Assembly: GCA_025350145.1 (NCBI GenBank)
Contig: JANXYH010000090.1
Coordinates: 1 to 64,000 of the forward strand
Direction of reading: 5' to 3'
Length of the DNA stretch: 64,000 nucleotides
Origin: Burkholderiales bacterium
GTDB taxonomy: Bacteria > Pseudomonadota > Gammaproteobacteria > Burkholderiales > Burkholderiaceae_C
Each line of letters starts with the position of its first letter. Position 1 is the first letter of the stretch. This document shows positions 1 through 10,993 of this stretch, piece after piece. Under the pieces are notes generated by a model. The model ran no database searches. It saw only the letters and a list, made by a program, of their open reading frames with translations, and had not been told where the DNA came from. The translations under genes and the position numbers were made by a program.

Positions 1-1221
<1,221 letters not shown>

Positions 1222-1367
1222 GGTGGGTCTCCGGCAATGGGTGGGTGTCGTGGCCTGCGCCGGCAAGGTCAGCCCAGGGCTGACCGGCGACGGGTCGGCG
1301 AATTTTAGGCGCCGGCCTGGCGCCGCCGGCTGCGCACTAACCGCAGGCGTGGGGCCCTGGCGGGCCG

Positions 1368-2747
1368 TCAGCGCGAGGTCGCGATCAGGTCCAGCACAAA
1401 CATCCGCGAATGGGCGCCGCAGCGCGCCAGCAGGGCCGCCAGGCTGGCGTCGAGCCGGGCGCGGGCGTCGGCCGGGCCGCGCGCCACCACCTCGGCCAGG
1501 TCCAGCCGAGGCTCGGTGACGCCGACGGTGTAGCCGGGGTCGGAGACATAGCGCGCCGGCATCGCCCCGGCCAGCACCGTGTCGAGCCCGTTGGCGCTGG
1601 CCTGCGACTCCTCGGTCACGACCGCGCGCAGGGTGTCGTCGCGCCAGGGCGGCGACGGATCATGGCTGCGCTCGCGCAGCGCCGCCAGCACCGGGTGGGC
1701 GGCGTCGCCGCGCTCCATCGCCCGGCGCATGACCCAGTACTGGTAGTTCTCCAGCGCGGTATGGCGGTTGCTCACCAGGGTCACGGCGTCGTTCTTGGCG
1801 CCATGCATGCCGGCCATGTCGAGGGCGTTGATCCAGAGCATGCGCGCCGCGCCGACCCCGGGCAGCACCCGGGCGTGGTAGGGCTGGGTCAGGTCCTGGA
1901 CATAGTGCAGCGCCCAGCCGGCAAAGCGCCAGCCCCAGTAGGGGTGGCCGGTCTTGAAGGCATGCCGGGCCAGAGCCTGCCACAGGTGCAGGCGGTACTC
2001 GGGGTAGGTGCGCTTGAGGAAACCGGCGGCGCTGTAGATGATGGCCGCCTCGTGGAAGAAGCCCATGTGCATCGGTGCCTGGCCCGAATACTCCAGCGCC
2101 GGGTTGCCGAAGGGCTGGTTGCCCATCGCGTAGGCGGCGCTGGCGGGGCCGGCGCTGTCGGCCCACAGGCCCAGGTCCAGGCCGTAGTCGGGCTCGTCGG
2201 CGGCGCTGACCAGCACCTCCAGCGGGCTGATGCGCTCGCCCTCGGTCAGGGCCACGAAACGGGTCGAGATCTGCGTGCCGTCGCCGCGCAGGGTGGTCAC
2301 CTTGGACCAGTTCAGCGGCGCCCGGCCGGCGTCGTCCTGGCCGGCCAAGCGCTGGCTGTACAGGGCCAGGCGCGACTCGGGGTTGATCCGCACCGCGGCG
2401 ATGAAACGCCGCCGCAACTCGGCCGCATCGACCGGCGCCGGCCCGGCGCGAAAGGCCAGCGCCTCAGGCCGGGCCGGGTAGGTCGGCACCGTGGCGCGGG
2501 CCCAGGCTTCTTCCTTGGCCAGCAATTGCGCCAGCGCCACCGCCTGATCCTGGACGAAGCGCTCGATCGTCTCGACCGCGACCGGCGCGGCCGCCCGCAA
2601 CTCCGGCACATCGGCCAGCGCCAGCGACGTGGCCATGCCATGGTTGCTCCAGGCCAGCGCCGGGCCGGCGCAGGCCAGGCCAGAGAGCAGCCCCAGGCCG
2701 CGACAGGCCACCCCCAGGAAATCAAACGCAGCGCGGAATGCGGTCAT
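1368..2747 (-). CDS. Exported zinc phospholipase C / S1-P1 nuclease-like protein
   Basis: 459 residues. An N-terminal signal peptide ends in PALA, and cleavage there would leave Trp33 (WSNHG) as the mature N-terminus. In the zinc phospholipase C and S1/P1 nuclease families the free N-terminal Trp is a zinc ligand. A second family signature, [13 protein letters not shown], lies at about residues 281-293, and other His-rich segments ([23 protein letters not shown]) could supply further ligands. It is therefore probably a periplasmic or secreted trinuclear-zinc hydrolase acting on phosphodiesters. The protein is longer than classic phospholipase C (about 250-280 residues) because of an extra N-terminal region and tail. 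Phospholipid and nucleic acid substrates cannot be told apart here. It stands alone on the minus strand between mmsA and a metalloprotease gene. Confidence 0.72.
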   Translation of the reverse strand: MTAFRAAFDFLGVACRGLGLLSGLACAGPALAWSNHGMATSLALADVPELRAAAPVAVETIERFVQDQAVALAQLLAKEEAWARATVPTYPARPEALAFRAGPAPVDAAELRRRFIAAVRINPESRLALYSQRLAGQDDAGRAPLNWSKVTTLRGDGTQISTRFVALTEGERISPLEVLVSAADEPDYGLDLGLWADSAGPASAAYAMGNQPFGNPALEYSGQAPMHMGFFHEAAIIYSAAGFLKRTYPEYRLHLWQALARHAFKTGHPYWGWRFAGWALHYVQDLTQPYHARVLPGVGAARMLWINALDMAGMHGAKNDAVTLVSNRHTALENYQYWVMRRAMERGDAAHPVLAALRERSHDPSPPWRDDTLRAVVTEESQASANGLDTVLAGAMPARYVSDPGYTVGVTEPRLDLAEVVARGPADARARLDASLAALLARCGAHSRMFVLDLIATSR

Positions 2748-2831
2748 GGCGGCTTCGGTCAGGGGTGGGCAGTTCCGCCATCATCGCCCAAGCTGTACCG
2801 CCATGGCGCCGCGCCGCCACCGCGCCAGGCC

Positions 2832-4511
2832 TCAGCGCTTGAGGCCGGCCGGCGGCGGCATGGCGCTGCCGCTGATGCTGTACTGGCCGATCGAGCCGTA
2901 GTTGCTGTAGCCGTTGGCCGTCGCCGGGTTGCCCAGGCCCACGCCCCTGACCGCCAGGTAGTAGGTGCCGGCCAGCGGCAGCTTCAGGCTGAGGCTGGCG
3001 CCGAGCTTGTCCAGCGGGTTGGCGCTGGCCAGCGATTTGCCATTGGCGTCGAACAGCTCAATGCTGGCGTCGAGGTTGCCGCTCCAGGCCGCCGGCGCCA
3101 GCGTCAGGCTAAGGTCGCCGGCGCCGGCCACAAAGCTGAACATGTCGATGTCGGCGGGCGTCTCTATCACCCCGGTGGCGGCCAGCTTGAGCGTGCCGCC
3201 GCTGTCGCTGCGCGACAGTGCAGTGGCCGTGGCGCGGGTGTTGCCGTGGTCGTCGGTGCGCGGGCGCAGGCCCTGCTTGGCCATCACCGCGTAGGCGTCC
3301 TCCTTGTTGGTGGCGCCGGGGTATTCGCCCTTGGCCCATTGGCTCAGGTTCTTGTAGTAGCTCACGCCCATGATCGGCGCCCAACCGGTATCGCCGCTGC
3401 CGCCACCGCCGTAGTAGGTGGACTTGGCGTCGCCCATGTGGTGCAGGCCCAGGGTGTGGCCGAGTTCGTGCGAGATGCACTCGGCAATCGGCTTCTCGGC
3501 GTTGGCCAGGTTGTTCTGGAAGCAGAACGCGGTCGCCGGATTGGCCTTGAAGGCGCTGAAGGCGTTGAGGTAGGCATAGCCACCGGCGTCCGAGGCCTGG
3601 TTCGTGATCAGAATGGTCACCCCCAGCTTGCCAACGGCCTCCAGCGGCAGCTCGGTGGTGATGTCGACATCGAAGGCTGAGAAGTCCTCGGCCACCCGCA
3701 GCCAGATGCGCTGGATCAGCGCCCGCTCGGCGTCGTTGAAGGTCGCCACCTGCTTGTCCAGATCGAACGCCGGTTTGCTGCCCTCGCCCTTGAAGTTGAG
3801 GTAGACCACCCGGGTCGAGGCGCTGCGGGTGTGCAGACTGAAGGTCTCGTTCAGCGCAAACGGCGCGCCGCTGGTGCTGGCCACGCCAGCGGTGGCCTTG
3901 TCGCCAGCCTCGATCTGGCCTGACAGTGCCGCTGGCGGTTGCGGCTCGGCGACGCGGTGCTGGTCGATGTACAGCAGGCGGCCCTTGCGGTCGACATGCA
4001 GGCTGCGGTCGCCGACCAGCATCTGGGCGAACTCGGCGCTGCTCTGGCCGTACCAGGCCGCGACCTGGGGCAGATCGCGGCCCAGCGCATCGACCGCAGC
4101 CTGGCCGTTGCTCATCGCCGCCAGGTAGATGTGGGGGAACGGGGCGTTGTCGGTCGAGCCCTCGGCGTTGGCGGGCACAACATCGGCGGCCAGCTCCAGT
4201 CCGGCCAACGGCTGCGCTGCGGGCGGCGCCAGCGCTGCCACTGGTGTGAACTTGGGCAGCGCGGCGGTCGCCACCTGCGCCGCCGCCTCGGCCTGCGCCG
4301 GCACCGCCGCTGCCACCGCCACCACGGCCGGGCGGGCGTGACCGACCAGCGGCCTGCGCTTGGCCGCGTTGGTGGCGCTGTCGCTGCCGCTGAGCAGCCA
4401 GAACGAGAACACGGCGACCGCGAGCACGGCCGGCGCGATCAGGCCGACGAAGGGCTTGCGAGGTTGAGCCGGTTGGCCGGGCTCAGGGGGTTGGACTGTG
4501 GCTTTGGACAT
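2832..4511 (-). CDS. Membrane-anchored or secreted metzincin metalloprotease with PPC domain
   Basis: 559 residues from the ATG giving MSKATVQPP; the ORF track begins 12 codons earlier without better support, and an AAGG lies about 10 nt before this ATG. A hydrophobic segment at about residues 20-38 follows a Pro-rich cytoplasmic start and should act as an anchor or uncleaved signal. The zinc site HELGHTLGLHH (about residues 347-357) is the extended HExxHxxGxxH motif of metzincins, and the following MGVSYY fits a Met-turn. The last 120 or so residues resemble a bacterial pre-peptidase C-terminal (PPC) beta-sandwich (DIDMFSFVAG ... GTYYLAVRGVG), usual in secreted proteases. The substrate is unknown. 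Confidence 0.8.
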   Translation of the reverse strand: MSKATVQPPEPGQPAQPRKPFVGLIAPAVLAVAVFSFWLLSGSDSATNAAKRRPLVGHARPAVVAVAAAVPAQAEAAAQVATAALPKFTPVAALAPPAAQPLAGLELAADVVPANAEGSTDNAPFPHIYLAAMSNGQAAVDALGRDLPQVAAWYGQSSAEFAQMLVGDRSLHVDRKGRLLYIDQHRVAEPQPPAALSGQIEAGDKATAGVASTSGAPFALNETFSLHTRSASTRVVYLNFKGEGSKPAFDLDKQVATFNDAERALIQRIWLRVAEDFSAFDVDITTELPLEAVGKLGVTILITNQASDAGGYAYLNAFSAFKANPATAFCFQNNLANAEKPIAECISHELGHTLGLHHMGDAKSTYYGGGGSGDTGWAPIMGVSYYKNLSQWAKGEYPGATNKEDAYAVMAKQGLRPRTDDHGNTRATATALSRSDSGGTLKLAATGVIETPADIDMFSFVAGAGDLSLTLAPAAWSGNLDASIELFDANGKSLASANPLDKLGASLSLKLPLAGTYYLAVRGVGLGNPATANGYSNYGSIGQYSISGSAMPPPAGLKR

Positions 4512-4836
4512 GGCGCGTTGACCTTGGAGTGGCGGGGCACAGGTCACGCGGCCGCTTGAGCCAGCGCCTGGATGCGGCGTTGCGGCCGTGGCGCCTTCGA
4601 AGCGATCAGGTTGGCTGCGTCGCGCTGTTCACGCGCCGCCTGTCAACCCGGCAACCCCGCTGTCGTGGCCTTGCAAGAAGGCGTTAGACCGGAGGCTTTG
4701 CGACCCCGGCTTTCGCTCGGGTGTGCCCTGATGGCCGCAAGTGTAGGCAGCCCGGGCGCAGAAAAGGGGGGTATTGGCAGGCCAGTTCGCAGCCCGCCGG
4801 GCAGGGCGTGACGCCGTGCACGGACAATTCCGCACC
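4512..4836. other. Intergenic region before mnmA
   Basis: About 325 bases between the divergent metalloprotease gene and mnmA. It should carry promoters for both directions. I could not pick a convincing -35/-10 pair, and the small ORFs here lack family features and ribosome binding sites. Confidence 0.5.
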
Positions 4837-5982
4837 ATGACACCTGCACGCATCGTGGTTGGCCTGTCCGGCGGCGTGGATTCGGCCGTCACGGCCTGGC
4901 TGCTCAAGCAGCAGGGCCATGAGGTGGTCGGCATCTTCATGAAGAACTGGGAGGGCGACGACGGCAAGGGCGAAGACAGCTACTGCCTGTCGAACGAGGA
5001 TTTCGTCGACGCTGCGGCGGTGGCCGATGTCATCGGCATCGAGATCGAGCATGTCAACTTCGCCGCCGACTACCGCGAACGGGTGTTTGCCGAGTTTCTG
5101 CGCGAGTACCAGGCCGGCCGCACCCCCAACCCCGACGTGCTGTGCAACGCCGAGATCAAGTTCAAGGCCTTCCTGGACCACGCGCTGCGCCTGGGCGCCG
5201 ACAAGATCGCCACCGGCCACTACGCCCGGGTCCGCCAGCGCAGCGCCGCCGGGCAAGAGCGCTACGAGTTGCTCAAGGGCCTGGACCCGGCCAAGGACCA
5301 GAGCTATTTCCTGCACCGCCTGACCCAGGCCCAACTTGCGCGCACGCTGTTCCCTATCGGCGGCCTGCACAAGACCGAGGTGCGCCGCCTGGCCGCCGAG
5401 ATCGGCCTGCCCAATGCCGCCAAGAAGGACTCGACCGGCATCTGTTTCATCGGCGAGCGGCCGTTCGGCGAGTTCCTCAACCGCTACCTGAGCCACCGGC
5501 CCGGGCCCATCCTGGACGACCGCGACCGCCGCCTCGGCCAGCATCTGGGCCTGAGCTTCTACACCCTGGGACAGCGCCAGGGGCTGGGCATAGGCGGCGT
5601 CCGCGACCGGGCCACGCCGGGCAGGCCTGGCGGCGACCATGCGCCCTGGTATGTGGCGCGCAAGGAGCTGGCCGCCAACACCTTGCGGGTGGTCCAGGGG
5701 CACGACCACCCCTGGCTGCTCAGCCCGGCGCTGGAGTTCGCCGATGCGAGCTGGGTGGCAGGCCAGCCTCCGGCTGCGGCCGTGCTGTCAGCCAAGGCGC
5801 GCTACCGCCAGGCCGATGCGGGCTGCGGCTTCGGCCCAGCGCTGCGTGGCGGTGTGGCGTTGCCCGGAAGCTACCGGCTCGACTTCGACCAGCCGCAGTG
5901 GGCGCTCACGCCGGGCCAGTCGGCGGTGCTCTACGACGGCGAGGTCTGCCTGGGCGGCGGGGTGATCGAAATGGCACTTTGA
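4837..5982 (+). CDS. mnmA: tRNA-specific 2-thiouridylase MnmA
   Basis: 381 residues from the ATG giving [13 protein letters not shown], the usual MnmA start; the ORF-track start 21 codons upstream is too long. MnmA activates U34 of tRNA-Lys, -Glu and -Gln with ATP and transfers persulfide sulfur to form s2U. The PP-loop GLSGGVDSA is at the N-terminus. The two catalytic cysteines are Cys103 ([12 protein letters not shown]) and Cys203 (STGICFIGE). The C-terminal beta-barrel ends with the usual [12 protein letters not shown] membrane GGDEF-EAL gene follows 53 bases later on the same strand. Essentially certain. Confidence 0.97.
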   Translation: MTPARIVVGLSGGVDSAVTAWLLKQQGHEVVGIFMKNWEGDDGKGEDSYCLSNEDFVDAAAVADVIGIEIEHVNFAADYRERVFAEFLREYQAGRTPNPDVLCNAEIKFKAFLDHALRLGADKIATGHYARVRQRSAAGQERYELLKGLDPAKDQSYFLHRLTQAQLARTLFPIGGLHKTEVRRLAAEIGLPNAAKKDSTGICFIGERPFGEFLNRYLSHRPGPILDDRDRRLGQHLGLSFYTLGQRQGLGIGGVRDRATPGRPGGDHAPWYVARKELAANTLRVVQGHDHPWLLSPALEFADASWVAGQPPAAAVLSAKARYRQADAGCGFGPALRGGVALPGSYRLDFDQPQWALTPGQSAVLYDGEVCLGGGVIEMAL

Positions 5983-6035
5983 CGCCCGGCCCGGCGCGGC
6001 GCTCAAGTCGCCAGCAGCGGCGCCGAAATGCTGGG

Positions 6036-8663
6036 ATGACCGCGCTTCTGCACGACACCCCTGCTCTGGCCACGCCCAGCCGCAGCCGGTGGTCGCGCCT
6101 GGCCCCGCGGGCTGCACGGCTGCTGGCGCTGGTGCACGGCACCCGGCTCTCGACCCGCATCGTCTGGACCTCGCTGGGCATGCTGATGTTGCTGCAGGCG
6201 ATTGGCTTCGGCGTGATCCGGGCCAACATCGAAGGCCATGCCCGGGCCAGCCTGCGCACCGAACTGGCTGCGGGCGACCAGGCCTGGCAGCGGCTGATGC
6301 AGCAGCGCGCGCTGAGGCTGGCCCAGGCGGCGTCGCTGCTGGCCGCCGATGACGCATTCCGCGCGGCCGTGGTCGGCCGCGACACGGCGCCGATCAGCCT
6401 GGCGCTGGAGCGGCACGGCCAGCGCATCGGCGCGGCAACCCTGGCCTTGCTTGACCCGGCGCTGGGCCTGCGTGCCAGCGCTGGCCTGGCCGGCGCCGAG
6501 ATGCAGGCGGTGCTGCGCCAACTGCCGCAGGCCATGGGCAGCCGCAACGACGCGGTCGGCGTGGTCGAGCAGCAGGCCTATCAGTTTGCGATGGTGCCGG
6601 TCCAGAACCCGGCAGTGCAGGGCACGGCGTTGCTCGGCTGGCTCGTGGCCAGCCAGGCCATGGACCAGGCTCTGGTCAACGAGATGCACGGGCTCACAGG
6701 CCTGCACAGCGCCCTGACCGTCAGGCCTGCGGCCAACACCCGGACGTTGGCGGTCAGCAGCCTGCCCATGCCGTCTCAGCACGCGCTGGCCAGGCAGGCT
6801 GGCGACGCAACCAGTGGCGCAATCGAAGGCGAAATCGAGTTGCAGGGTCAGGCCTACCTGGCGACGAGCCAGCGCATGGCCGGCGATGTCGGCGGCGCGG
6901 TCCACCTGGTGGTGCTGCGCGCCCTGGCCGACGCCTTGGCGCCATTCGCCGAACTGCAGTGGTTGCTGGCCTTGACCACCGCCGGCGGCCTGGTGCTGTT
7001 CGGTGTCGGCAGCGGCTGGACTGCGCGACGCGTGGCCCGGCCGATGCAGTCCCTGGTCGACGCCAGCGAGCGCCTGGCCAGTGGCGACTATGGGCAGGCC
7101 CCGGACCACCTCGGTCGGGCCGATGAGATCGGCGAGGTCGCCAGGGCGCTGGACCACATGCGCCTGAACATCGGCCGGCAGCGCTCCGAGATCCACAGGC
7201 TGGCCTACTGGGACCGGCTGACCGGGCTGCCCAACCGCCTGCAGTTCCGCGGCGCGGTCGAGCGCGCCATCGCCCAGGCCACGGCAGCCGGGCAGAGCGC
7301 CTTGCGCCAGGTCGCCGCCACGGCATCCGGCCCAGGCTCGGCACCGGCGCCAATGCCCCTGGCGGTGCTGATGCTCGACCTGGACCGCTTCAAGCATGTC
7401 AACGACGTGCTCGGCCATGGCTTCGGCGACCTCCTGTTGCGCGCCGTCACCGAGCGCCTGCAGAGCGTTGCGCGCGAGGGCGACACCGTGGCCCGCATGG
7501 GCAGCGACGAGTTCGCGCTGCTGCTGCCCTGCTCTGACGCTGCCCAGGCGCTGGGCGTGGCCCGCCGCATTGCCGCCAGCTTCGAGCGGGCCTTGCTGCT
7601 CGATGGGCACATGGTCGACCTCAGCGCCGGCATCGGCATCGCCAGTTGGCCGGCCCATGCCGACGATGTCGACACCCTGCTCTCACATGCCGAGGCGGCG
7701 ATGCACCTGGCCAAGGAGCACACCGCCGGGGCGCAGGTCTACGACCCTGTCCAGGACCAAAACACGGCCCACACCGTCTCGCTCTTGTCCGAGCTTCGCC
7801 ACGCGCTGGAGCACGACGAGTTGCGCATGTACCTGCAGCCCAAGATCGATCTGCGCGGTGCTGGCACCTTGGGTGCCGAGGCCTTGGTGCGCTGGCAGCA
7901 CCCCAGCCGCGGCCTGGTGCCGCCCCTGGAGTTCGTGCCCTTCGCCGAGCAGACCGGCTTCATCCGCCAGGTCACGCTGTGGATCTTCACCGAGGTCGTG
8001 CGCCAGCAGGCGATGCTGCAGAGCCTGGGCATCCAGAAGGTCTCGATCAACCTGTCGACCCGCGATCTGCAGGACCCGGACCTGCCCGACAAGCTCGACG
8101 CCCTGCTGACCCTGTACGGCGCGCAGGCCAGCGGCCTGTGCCTGGAGATCACCGAGAGCGCGATGATGGTCGACCCCAAGCGCGCCGAGACCACCCTGAA
8201 CCGCCTGGCCGAGCGCGGCTACACGCTGTCGATCGATGACTTCGGCACCGGTTATTCATCGCTGGCCTACTTGAAGCGCCTGCCGGTGCGCGAACTCAAG
8301 ATCGACCGCTCGTTCGTGATGGGCATGACCAAGGACAACAACGACGCCGCGATCGTGCGCTCGACCATCGACCTGGCCCACAACCTGGGGCTGCGGGTGG
8401 TGGCCGAGGGCGTCGAGAACGCCGCCGTGCTGGCCCAGTTGGAACGGCTGAACTGCGACGAAGCTCAGGGCTACCACATCGGCAAGCCCATGCCCGCAGC
8501 CGACATCCACAGTTGGGTGGCGATCTGGAACGCCAAGCGCCCGGGGCAGGTCGCCGCCTTGTCGGCCGGCCAGCCGCAGACCGCCGACTGGGCCGCCGCT
8601 CAGGCCTCTGCCGGCGCGGCGCCGGTCACAACCCGCGCCACCAATCCAGCAGCAAGCGGCTGA
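6036..8663 (+). CDS. Membrane GGDEF-EAL cyclic-di-GMP signalling protein
   Basis: 875 residues starting at MTALLHDTP; the 1173-residue ORF-track entry extends this frame backwards through mnmA. Order: TM helix about 38-62, a periplasmic sensor region to about 305, a second TM about 308-328, HAMP, GGDEF (about 390-565), EAL (about 575-835). The cyclase signature reads RMGSDEF, one change from GGDEF; some GSDEF variants are active, so cyclase activity is uncertain. The phosphodiesterase half is intact (EALVRW, and DDFGTGYSSL in loop 6), so c-di-GMP hydrolysis is the safer prediction. The 3' end overlaps the convergent hydrolase gene by 38 bases. Confidence 0.93.
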   Translation: MTALLHDTPALATPSRSRWSRLAPRAARLLALVHGTRLSTRIVWTSLGMLMLLQAIGFGVIRANIEGHARASLRTELAAGDQAWQRLMQQRALRLAQAASLLAADDAFRAAVVGRDTAPISLALERHGQRIGAATLALLDPALGLRASAGLAGAEMQAVLRQLPQAMGSRNDAVGVVEQQAYQFAMVPVQNPAVQGTALLGWLVASQAMDQALVNEMHGLTGLHSALTVRPAANTRTLAVSSLPMPSQHALARQAGDATSGAIEGEIELQGQAYLATSQRMAGDVGGAVHLVVLRALADALAPFAELQWLLALTTAGGLVLFGVGSGWTARRVARPMQSLVDASERLASGDYGQAPDHLGRADEIGEVARALDHMRLNIGRQRSEIHRLAYWDRLTGLPNRLQFRGAVERAIAQATAAGQSALRQVAATASGPGSAPAPMPLAVLMLDLDRFKHVNDVLGHGFGDLLLRAVTERLQSVAREGDTVARMGSDEFALLLPCSDAAQALGVARRIAASFERALLLDGHMVDLSAGIGIASWPAHADDVDTLLSHAEAAMHLAKEHTAGAQVYDPVQDQNTAHTVSLLSELRHALEHDELRMYLQPKIDLRGAGTLGAEALVRWQHPSRGLVPPLEFVPFAEQTGFIRQVTLWIFTEVVRQQAMLQSLGIQKVSINLSTRDLQDPDLPDKLDALLTLYGAQASGLCLEITESAMMVDPKRAETTLNRLAERGYTLSIDDFGTGYSSLAYLKRLPVRELKIDRSFVMGMTKDNNDAAIVRSTIDLAHNLGLRVVAEGVENAAVLAQLERLNCDEAQGYHIGKPMPAADIHSWVAIWNAKRPGQVAALSAGQPQTADWAAAQASAGAAPVTTRATNPAASG

Positions 8664-9354
8664 CCGGGTCGGGCGCCTCCCAAGTCAGCAGGTGGCCGGC
8701 ATCGGCCAGCAGGTGCAGCCGCGCGCCGGTGATGCCCGCAGCGATCTCGCTGGCGCATTCGGGCGGGGTCAGCAGATCGGCCAGGCCGCCCACCACCAGG
8801 GTCGGACAGCCGATGCCGGCCAGGGTCGGGCGGCTGTCGGCACGGGCCATCACCGCCTGGTTCTGGGCGATCAACTGGGTGGCACCGGCGCGCCCAATCA
8901 TCGCCAGGTAGTCGGCCACCATCTGCGGGTCGGCGGCGTGGCGCGGGTGGAAGGCAAACATCACGTTGGCGCGCAGCACCTCGTCCATCCGGCCCTGGGC
9001 GAAGAGTGCGCAGGCCTGACGGCGAAGCGCGACCAACTCGGGCGTGTCGGGCCGCGCGCTGGTGCCCAGCAAGGCCAGCCCGGCGATGCGCTGCGGCGCC
9101 TGCCGCCAAAGCTCAAAGGCCAGCATCCCGCCCATCGAGCTGCCGGCCAGGGCCAGATCGGGCGAGCCGCACCCGGCCGGCGCCGGAAACTCGGCCAGCA
9201 GGGCCGAAGCCATCGCGCCGACACTGCCATGGCGGCTGTGGGCCGTGCTGACATCGACCCTGCCCAGCGCTGCCAGCCGCGGCAACTGGTCGCGCCAGAG
9301 CGCCGCGTCGCAGGCCAGGCCGGGCAGCAGCAAGAGGTGCGGCAAGGAGCGCAT
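8626..9354 (-). CDS. Alpha/beta-fold hydrolase
   Basis: 242 residues from the ATG giving MRSLPHLLLLPG; the ORF-track start 16 codons upstream has no extra family features. The oxyanion-hole region is LLLPGLACDAALW, the nucleophile elbow is GSSMGG with Ser73, and the terminal catalytic His lies in DAGHLLTWEAPD, preceded by a strand and Asp in VVGGLADLLTPP. This is a serine hydrolase or esterase of the BioH/MenH-like superfamily; the substrate cannot be stated. It ends tail to tail inside the last codons of the GGDEF-EAL gene. Confidence 0.85.
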   Translation of the reverse strand: MRSLPHLLLLPGLACDAALWRDQLPRLAALGRVDVSTAHSRHGSVGAMASALLAEFPAPAGCGSPDLALAGSSMGGMLAFELWRQAPQRIAGLALLGTSARPDTPELVALRRQACALFAQGRMDEVLRANVMFAFHPRHAADPQMVADYLAMIGRAGATQLIAQNQAVMARADSRPTLAGIGCPTLVVGGLADLLTPPECASEIAAGITGARLHLLADAGHLLTWEAPDPVSRLLLDWWRGL

Positions 9355-9475
9355 GGCAGCAGTGTGCCAGCGGCGTTCAAGCCGATTGGAGCCTGGCTTC
9401 AATCCTCGCCACCGGCCCGCGCCGGCGGGCGCCTAGACTGCCGGCTGTGCTGATCCCCGAAATGACTGGTCGCCA

Positions 9476-10303
9476 ATGCAAGACCTGCTGCTGAACCCGG
9501 CTGTCCAGTCCGGCATCCTGCCCGCGCTGGCGGCCTTGCTGGTGCTGGCGCTGACAGCGCGCACCCGGGCGCTGGTGCTGGTGCCGATGGCCGGCTTTCT
9601 GACGGTGGTGCTGTTGGCTGTGGGGTTTTCGCTGGAGCCCATGACCGCACGCAGCAAGGTGGTGGCCTGCGTCTTCGTCGCCGGCGGTCTGGCGCTGGCA
9701 CTGGAGCTGCTGCGGCCAGCGGCGACCCGAACGGTGCGCACAGTCTTGGCGGCGTTGACTGCGGCTGCGGCGCTCTGGGTGGCGATCCGGGTGTTGCAGC
9801 AAAAGGATGGTTCGGCCCTGTGGCTGCAGGCTGCGGCGGTGATGGTGTTTGCGCTGCTGATGTTCGAGTCGTCGCGGGCGGCCGCTGGCGACAGCCTGCG
9901 CGGCCTGGTGGTCGGCAACCTGCTGGGCTTCACCACCGGCGCGCTGGGCCTGCTGGGGGCCAGTTCTTCGGCCGCGTTCATGGGCATTGCCCTGGGCGCG
10001 GCCTACGGCGTGGCGCTGCTGGCGCAGATGTGGCGCGGCCGCTCGGCGCTGGCGCTGGACCACCTGAGCCTGCCGGCGACGGTGTTTGCGCTGCTGGGCG
10101 GGCTGATGGCCTGTTTGGCCGGCGAGTTGCCGTGGTACGCCTTGCTGCCGCTGCCGCTGATCGCGCCGGTCGCCAGGTTCGCGTCGCGCCCCGACACGCC
10201 GCCCTGGCGCGATGCCCTGGTCAGCGGTTTTGCGGCCCTGGTCCCGGCGCTGGTCGCCGTGGGGCTGGCCTATAGCAGCCTCGGCGCCAGCGTCGGCGGC
10301 TAA
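9476..10303 (+). CDS. Polytopic membrane protein of unknown function
   Basis: 275 residues made almost entirely of hydrophobic helices (about eight or nine), with short charged loops such as ARTRALV and FASRPDTPPW. I do not recognise a family motif. The ORF has a plausible ATG, codon use like its neighbours and clear transmembrane periodicity, so it is a real gene. It sits upstream of a YceI gene, with 83 bases between them; co-transcription is possible but unproven. Confidence 0.75.
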   Translation: MQDLLLNPAVQSGILPALAALLVLALTARTRALVLVPMAGFLTVVLLAVGFSLEPMTARSKVVACVFVAGGLALALELLRPAATRTVRTVLAALTAAAALWVAIRVLQQKDGSALWLQAAAVMVFALLMFESSRAAAGDSLRGLVVGNLLGFTTGALGLLGASSSAAFMGIALGAAYGVALLAQMWRGRSALALDHLSLPATVFALLGGLMACLAGELPWYALLPLPLIAPVARFASRPDTPPWRDALVSGFAALVPALVAVGLAYSSLGASVGG

Positions 10304-10386
10304 AAAAACTGTTTGCGGCGTTGTGAAGAACTTTGCCGCGCCGCGCGTATCCCTACTTGTCCCCCCACCTTAGGAGCTCTCCGCCC

Positions 10387-10980
10387 ATGAATCGCCTGAC
10401 CCTGTTGACCCTCGCCGCCGCCGCCTCGCTGGCCACCGCCACCGCAATGGCCGCCCCGGAAACCTACACCTTCGATTCCACCCATACCCTGCCGAGCTTC
10501 TCGGTCAACCACCTGGGCATGTCGACCGTGCGCGGGATTTTTGAAGGCAGCACCGGCAAGGTGACGATAGACAACGCCGCCAAGTCCGGCTCGGTCGAAG
10601 TCACGATCCCTACCGGCTCGGTATTTACCGGCTACCTCAAGTCCACTGGCGCTGGCCGCACCCGCGACGAGCATTTGCGCGCCGCCGACTTCTTCAATTC
10701 GGCCGAATTCCCGACCATGGTGTTCAAGTCGAGCAAGTTCGTTTATGCAGGCGACAAGCCGGCCAGTATCGAGGGCACCCTCACGCTGCTGGGCGTGACC
10801 AAGCCGCTGACCCTCAAGGTCGACCACCTCAGTTGTGGCCCGCACCCCTTCAGCAAGAAGGACATGTGCGGCGCTGACCTGTCCGGCACGATCAAGCGCA
10901 GCGACTTCGGTATGAAGTTCGGCGTTCCGGCGATCGGCGACGAGGTCTCGCTGGTGATCGCGGTCGAAGCCTACAAGTAA
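10387..10980 (+). CDS. YceI-family periplasmic lipocalin-like protein
   Basis: 197 residues from MNRLTLLTL; AGGAG lies 11 bases upstream and supports this start over the ORF-track start 18 codons earlier. A signal peptide ends near ATAMA. The mature protein has the YceI pattern: YTFDSTHTLPSFSVNHLG at the start, the RDEHLRAADFF block, and late GVTKPLTLKV and RSDFGMKFG motifs. YceI proteins are beta-barrels that bind long isoprenoids such as polyprenyl or ubiquinone-like molecules. The exact ligand here is unknown. Confidence 0.93.
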   Translation: MNRLTLLTLAAAASLATATAMAAPETYTFDSTHTLPSFSVNHLGMSTVRGIFEGSTGKVTIDNAAKSGSVEVTIPTGSVFTGYLKSTGAGRTRDEHLRAADFFNSAEFPTMVFKSSKFVYAGDKPASIEGTLTLLGVTKPLTLKVDHLSCGPHPFSKKDMCGADLSGTIKRSDFGMKFGVPAIGDEVSLVIAVEAYK

Positions 10981-10993
10981 GCCCGGCCGGAAC

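Noticed and set aside
1410-3680. 756-residue plus-strand ORF
   Set aside because: Spans two genes and their gap on the opposite strand with no domain; GC-driven shadow.
4572-4811. 79-residue ORF before mnmA
   Set aside because: No family resemblance, no ribosome binding site, and other frames are equally open here.
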